A DNA stretch of 64,000 bases from UBA1952 sp965200035 (GTDB taxonomy: Bacteria; Bacteroidota; Bacteroidia; Chitinophagales; Chitinophagaceae), in assembly GCA_965200035.1 (NCBI GenBank), contig OZ241334.1, forward strand, positions 2,666,001-2,730,000, read 5' to 3'. The translations under genes and the position numbers were made by a program. Under the pieces are notes generated by a model. That model had not been told where the DNA came from. It did no database searches and saw nothing but the letters and a program-made list of their open reading frames with translations. Shown one piece after another: positions 60,574-64,000 of the stretch. Numbering within the stretch: position 1 is the stretch's first letter; each line of letters starts with the position of its first letter.

Positions 60574-61515
60574 ATGAAAAAAATTCTCCCTATTGCCCTG
60601 ATGATGACCCTGAGCTCTGCAGCTGCCTTTGCCGGGCCGTACCTGAGCGCCAATTCATCTTCTATGAACAGCTTCGGCTACACCACCGGCGCTGCTACAT
60701 CCATGGCCCAAACCGTAGTTATCGAAAGCGCGATCATGGCTGTATCATCCGGTAACGTTACTGCAACGGCGCCTGCAGACTATGAAATCTCTTTAAACAA
60801 TACCACCTTCAGCAGCAGCGCAACCATTCCTTATACCAATGATGCCTTGCCTGCCACCAACGTGTACATCCGCCTGAAAAGCGGCCTTACTGCCGGTGAG
60901 TTCAATAATGAGCAGCTTCAGTTTGCGGCAACCGGAGTAAGCACAAGCGTAGCGCTAAACGGTATCATTACTGCGCCCTGCACTGTTACCAATGGCACTT
61001 TGACCGCAAATTCAGCATCCTTTACCTGGAACACAACCGGCGCAGCCAGCTATGAAGTAAAAGTAGATCAGACAGCTAGCGCACCTACCACCGCAGGCAC
61101 TGTAGCGACCACCGGATCATACACCGCCAGCAATTTGAACGCAGGCACCAGCTATTTTTTCCACGTACGTGGCAAAGGCACCAATGGTAACTACACCTCA
61201 TGGGAAAATAAGGCATTTTCCACCAAGACCACCAGCATCTCCACTGCACGCAGCAATGATTTCGATGTACAGCTCCTGCCTAATCCCAACCGTGGCGCTT
61301 TCACCGTAAGTGGCCATCCGCTTAATGTGCAGCAAGTGTTCATCTCCGTTATGAATGTTTCCGGTCAGCTAGTTTATCAGACAGCCGCCTCTCTTGACAA
61401 AGGCTCTTTCAAGCAAGCCATTACTCTTGCAGATAACATACCGGCAGGTATGTATTTCGTTCGCCTCTCAGCAAATGGACAATCAAGCGTAACGCGCTTT
61501 GCGGTTACTCAATAA
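60574..61515 (+). CDS. Secreted T9SS cargo with Ig-like and fibronectin III-like domains
   Basis: A 313-residue protein with a signal peptide (about 1-20). Residues about 45-130 form an Ig-like domain common in Bacteroidetes surface proteins (ADYEISLNNTTFSSSATIPYTN in part, VYIRLKSGLTAGEFN). Residues about 135-220 resemble fibronectin type III (ASFTWNTTGAASYEVKV, NLNAGTSYFFHVRGKG). The end is a T9SS type A domain (VQLLPNPNRGAFTVSG, NIPAGMYFVRLSANG). The A-rich leader before ATG 60574 is typical of well-expressed genes here. A perfect terminator follows. Confidence 0.88.
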   Translation: MKKILPIALMMTLSSAAAFAGPYLSANSSSMNSFGYTTGAATSMAQTVVIESAIMAVSSGNVTATAPADYEISLNNTTFSSSATIPYTNDALPATNVYIRLKSGLTAGEFNNEQLQFAATGVSTSVALNGIITAPCTVTNGTLTANSASFTWNTTGAASYEVKVDQTASAPTTAGTVATTGSYTASNLNAGTSYFFHVRGKGTNGNYTSWENKAFSTKTTSISTARSNDFDVQLLPNPNRGAFTVSGHPLNVQQVFISVMNVSGQLVYQTAASLDKGSFKQAITLADNIPAGMYFVRLSANGQSSVTRFAVTQ

Positions 61516-61538
61516 TATTCGCGGACTTTATTTTACTC

Positions 61539-61568
61539 AAAAAGCCACTCGTCTAAGAGTGGCTTTTT
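61539..61568. terminator. Terminator between the T9SS cargo and Rph-like genes
   Basis: AAAAAGCCACTC pairs exactly with GAGTGGCTTTTT across GTCTAA, between convergent genes. Confidence 0.9.
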
Positions 61569-61595
61569 GATTTAACAGGAAAAAGAAATCCGGTT

Positions 61596-64000
61596 TTATA
61601 ATATCTCCACATACCCATCCGTCCCATTCAACCTTATCCGCTGACCATCTTTGATCCGTTTGGTAGCATTGTCCACGCCCACAATTGCCGGCAACCCATA
61701 CTCACGGGCAATCACCGCCCCATGCGTCATCAATCCACCTACCTCAGTAACGAGCCCTTTGACAGATACAAACAGCGGCGTCCAGCTCGGGTCTGTAAAC
61801 TTGGTAACCAATATATCGCCGGCTTCCAGATCAGCATCATCCATATGTAAAATAACCCGTGCGCGGCCTTCGATCACACCAGAAGAAACGGCCAAACCTA
61901 CTATGACGCCTGCCGGCAGATTTTCGCGCCTGTAAGCGCCTGTAATGATCTCACCATCGGAGGTCATTACCCGGGGCGGAGAAAGCTTTTCATAGATTTT
62001 ATGCTCTTCCTTTCGCTGGCTGATGATGTGATCATTAGACTCGTTGGTACGTATCATTTCATGAAGCTCCTCCACAGTGAGATAGTAAATATCATCCTTG
62101 TTCTGAATGACGTTGGCTTGTACCAACCGGTCCGCTTCTTTCAGCAAAGCCCGTTTATAAATAAGATAGCGGCTAACGATGGCATATTTTGGATACTCGC
62201 GGTAACCTGCGTAATTCCTCATCACTTCAATCATTCGCCTCGTCTCGTCAGCCTTTTGTGCTCCATCCGGTAATTGCCTCAAACGTTGGAGCAGCTCTTG
62301 CTCTTTATTCGATGCTTCCTGTAAACCCTGATCAAATTTCCGCTTGCCGGCACCGGGCTCAAAGTTTTTAATGTTGCCCAGGATCATGGGAAAAAGGGTA
62401 GCCGGTTTCTCAGTCCAGCGCGGTTTAGTAATGTCGATTTCACCAGCGCAACGCATTCCGTATTTACTGAGAAAATTATTAATTGTATCTATTGTTTCTT
62501 GTCCACCATTCAACGTTACCAACCTTTCCGGAAAACTATCTTCTTTCATCTGCTGCATATAATGAATGACTTCCGGGTAAGGACGAATTACATCTGCAAC
62601 GTCCAGTAATGCAAGTCCCATCTCCGAAGTAACATTGTTGGGCACAGACTGAGCGAGTGTGTCTGCCAAAGCCTTTTCACCCAGCCACTCCTGCATGTGC
62701 TCATTGATCCATGTTGCCGCATTCATCGTAGTCATAATCGCGCCAAAGCCTTGCGGATCGGCTATATATTGCTTCAACCACTGAATATCATTCAGCATAA
62801 AACCGATCAGTTCCGAACCGGATTTGTACCGGATATTTTGTTTCAGCTCCTTAATCGATGCCTGGTAGCGCTCAATCAGATGAGCAACGAGTGTGGGATC
62901 GTAATCATTCAATGCTTGAAAATCCGCTAGTGGCCTTGTCTTGCCGGAGCTATCATCAGATGATAACACTATAAAATTATCCCGGTCAATAATAGTCGTC
63001 AATGCATCTTTGAAGAGCGGGTCATACTTACCTAAAACATTGATCAGAACAGCTCTTTTAGCAGGTGAAGCCAGATCGGGTGCCACATCAACGAATAGTC
63101 TTCCGCCGGCTTCATACATAGGTCGTGCGGCCGTCAGTTGCCACATAGAATAGCCCAGTGGTTTCATAGCATCCGTCATCATCTGCTGATGTCCGAAAGA
63201 TAAATAGACGTGATTTCCGGAGTCGTTCATTTCCGGGATAGGGTAGAGCGTGGTAACCGGGCGACTCTGAACAATATAAAATACACCATCAAACAGACAC
63301 CATTCGATATCCTGAGGACGCCCAAAATGTGCTTCAATCTTTCTGCCTGTCTGTGCGAGCTGCAGGATCTGTTCATCTGTCAGCACCTGACTATTCTGTT
63401 TTTCAGGATCAGGCATATATTCCTTCGTGCCGCCTTCCTGTAAGGCGTGAATGGCCAGCGTCTTAGTAGAAATTTTCTTATCGATGATCTCGCCCTCACG
63501 AATTTTATAATGGTCAGCATTCACCAGTCCGGACACCAACGCCTCACCCAATCCAAAGCCGGCGTCAACAGACGATATCTTCCTATTAGCAGTAACAGGA
63601 TCAGCAGTAAATAAGATGCCTGACGCCTGCGGAAAAATCATCTGCTGAATGACTACAGCGAGCCGGACTTTGCGATGGTCAAAGCCATGCTGAATGCGGT
63701 AAACGATGGCCCGCTCGGTAAACAGGGATGCCCAGCACTTACTGATATGCTCTAGGATATTATCCTTACCAATAACGTTCAGGTAAGTATCCTGCTGCCC
63801 CGCAAAAGAAGCTGTTGGCAGGTCTTCCGCAGTAGCGCTGGAGCGCACAGCGAAAGCATCTTTATCATCAAATTTTGAGAGGTGACTGATAATGTTTTCA
63901 ATAATATCCCGGGGAATGATAGCTTCCTCAATAATCCTGCGAATCTTACCACTGATTTCACGAATGCTATCCCGCTCATTCACTTTTAGTAATGATAGCT
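61596..64000 (-). CDS. Rifampicin phosphotransferase-like / PEP-synthase family enzyme, N-terminus cut by window edge
   Basis: About 800 residues are visible and the frame stays open through the right edge (LSLLK before VNERDSIREISGKIRR), so the true start lies outside and GTG 63983 is internal. The ATP-grasp-like domain has AVRSSATAEDLPTASFAGQQ and GILFTADPVTANRKI. The middle domain begins with YLSFGHQQMMTDAMKPLG, as in rifamycin-inactivating phosphotransferases (Rph). The C-terminal swivel domain has the phospho-accepting histidine in GGLMTHGAVIAREYGLP. Rph phosphorylates rifamycins with ATP; whether this protein does so cannot be told. Absence of the PEP-synthase C-terminal barrel argues against a true PpsA. 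Confidence 0.85.
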   Translation of the reverse strand, partial: LSLLKVNERDSIREISGKIRRIIEEAIIPRDIIENIISHLSKFDDKDAFAVRSSATAEDLPTASFAGQQDTYLNVIGKDNILEHISKCWASLFTERAIVYRIQHGFDHRKVRLAVVIQQMIFPQASGILFTADPVTANRKISSVDAGFGLGEALVSGLVNADHYKIREGEIIDKKISTKTLAIHALQEGGTKEYMPDPEKQNSQVLTDEQILQLAQTGRKIEAHFGRPQDIEWCLFDGVFYIVQSRPVTTLYPIPEMNDSGNHVYLSFGHQQMMTDAMKPLGYSMWQLTAARPMYEAGGRLFVDVAPDLASPAKRAVLINVLGKYDPLFKDALTTIIDRDNFIVLSSDDSSGKTRPLADFQALNDYDPTLVAHLIERYQASIKELKQNIRYKSGSELIGFMLNDIQWLKQYIADPQGFGAIMTTMNAATWINEHMQEWLGEKALADTLAQSVPNNVTSEMGLALLDVADVIRPYPEVIHYMQQMKEDSFPERLVTLNGGQETIDTINNFLSKYGMRCAGEIDITKPRWTEKPATLFPMILGNIKNFEPGAGKRKFDQGLQEASNKEQELLQRLRQLPDGAQKADETRRMIEVMRNYAGYREYPKYAIVSRYLIYKRALLKEADRLVQANVIQNKDDIYYLTVEELHEMIRTNESNDHIISQRKEEHKIYEKLSPPRVMTSDGEIITGAYRRENLPAGVIVGLAVSSGVIEGRARVILHMDDADLEAGDILVTKFTDPSWTPLFVSVKGLVTEVGGLMTHGAVIAREYGLPAIVGVDNATKRIKDGQRIRLNGTDGYVEIL

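Noticed and set aside
61596..64000. Phosphoenolpyruvate synthase (ppsA)
   Set aside because: The C-terminal PEP-utilising barrel is absent, the swivel domain is at the C-terminus, and the middle domain matches Rph.
1..64000. tRNA or rRNA genes
   Set aside because: No cloverleaf-like sequence or conserved rRNA segment was noticed in the intergenic regions; a dedicated scan was not possible.

Overview
The window reads as a chromosomal segment of a Bacteroidota (Bacteroidetes) bacterium, most like the Chitinophagaceae. The signs are six secreted proteins with type IX secretion (T9SS) C-terminal sorting domains, a PorP/SprF outer-membrane partner, several families largely confined to this phylum (DUF4270, DUF3822, DUF4783, BT_3928-type DoxX, DUF1599 beside folP), promoter boxes of the phylum's TAnnTTTG type, and weak or absent Shine-Dalgarno sites. 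Base composition and gene density are even. No rRNA, tRNA, integrase, transposase, CRISPR array or prophage was seen.

Layout. 1-5.3 kb: end of a DoxX-like gene, a frameshifted GxxExxY gene set between repeat copies, DUF1599 head-to-head with folP, a GNAT-like protein, an OmpA lipoprotein and two small proteins. 5.4-10.5 kb: glyS, a MATE pump, then DUF3822-rsmD-coaD and a small conserved gene. 10.5-14.4 kb: a lipoprotein plus di-heme peroxidase pair of the MbnP/MbnH type, a GlcD-type flavoprotein and a YkuK-like protein. 14.5-20.2 kb: a 1194-residue PKD-domain adhesin with a type B sorting domain, PorP/SprF, and an orphan RprY-like regulator. 20.4-29 kb: hscA, a 2OG-Fe(II) oxygenase, a 21-bp tandem repeat array, a T9SS cargo protein, a nested palindromic repeat, and smc. 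29-36 kb: an M4 metalloprotease, Coq4-like, cupin, the N-terminal half of a split transketolase, recR, another T9SS cargo and a MazG-like gene. 36-45.5 kb: MoxR ATPase, an ECF sigma/anti-sigma pair, an acyltransferase, metK, and the block glmS-DUF4270-truncated glycogen-synthase homologue divergent from panC. 45.5-53.8 kb: pyk, a VWA membrane protein, gpmI, DUF4783 and a UvrD/PcrA helicase. 54-57 kb: LiaF-like, DUF4288, LytS-type kinase and LytTR regulator. 57-64 kb: a secreted metzincin, tag, a T9SS cargo and a rifampicin-phosphotransferase-like enzyme running off the right edge.

Most genes are housekeeping (translation, glycolysis, cofactor synthesis, DNA repair, Fe-S assembly), interleaved with cell-surface and secreted proteins. 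The least explained parts are the MbnP/MbnH-like pair, the glycogen-synthase homologue that lacks its substrate motif and second domain, the Coq4 homologue in a probable menaquinone organism, the LiaF/LytTR cluster, the 21-bp repeat array, and the repeat-flanked GxxExxY remnant. No complete novel defence or mobile system could be supported.
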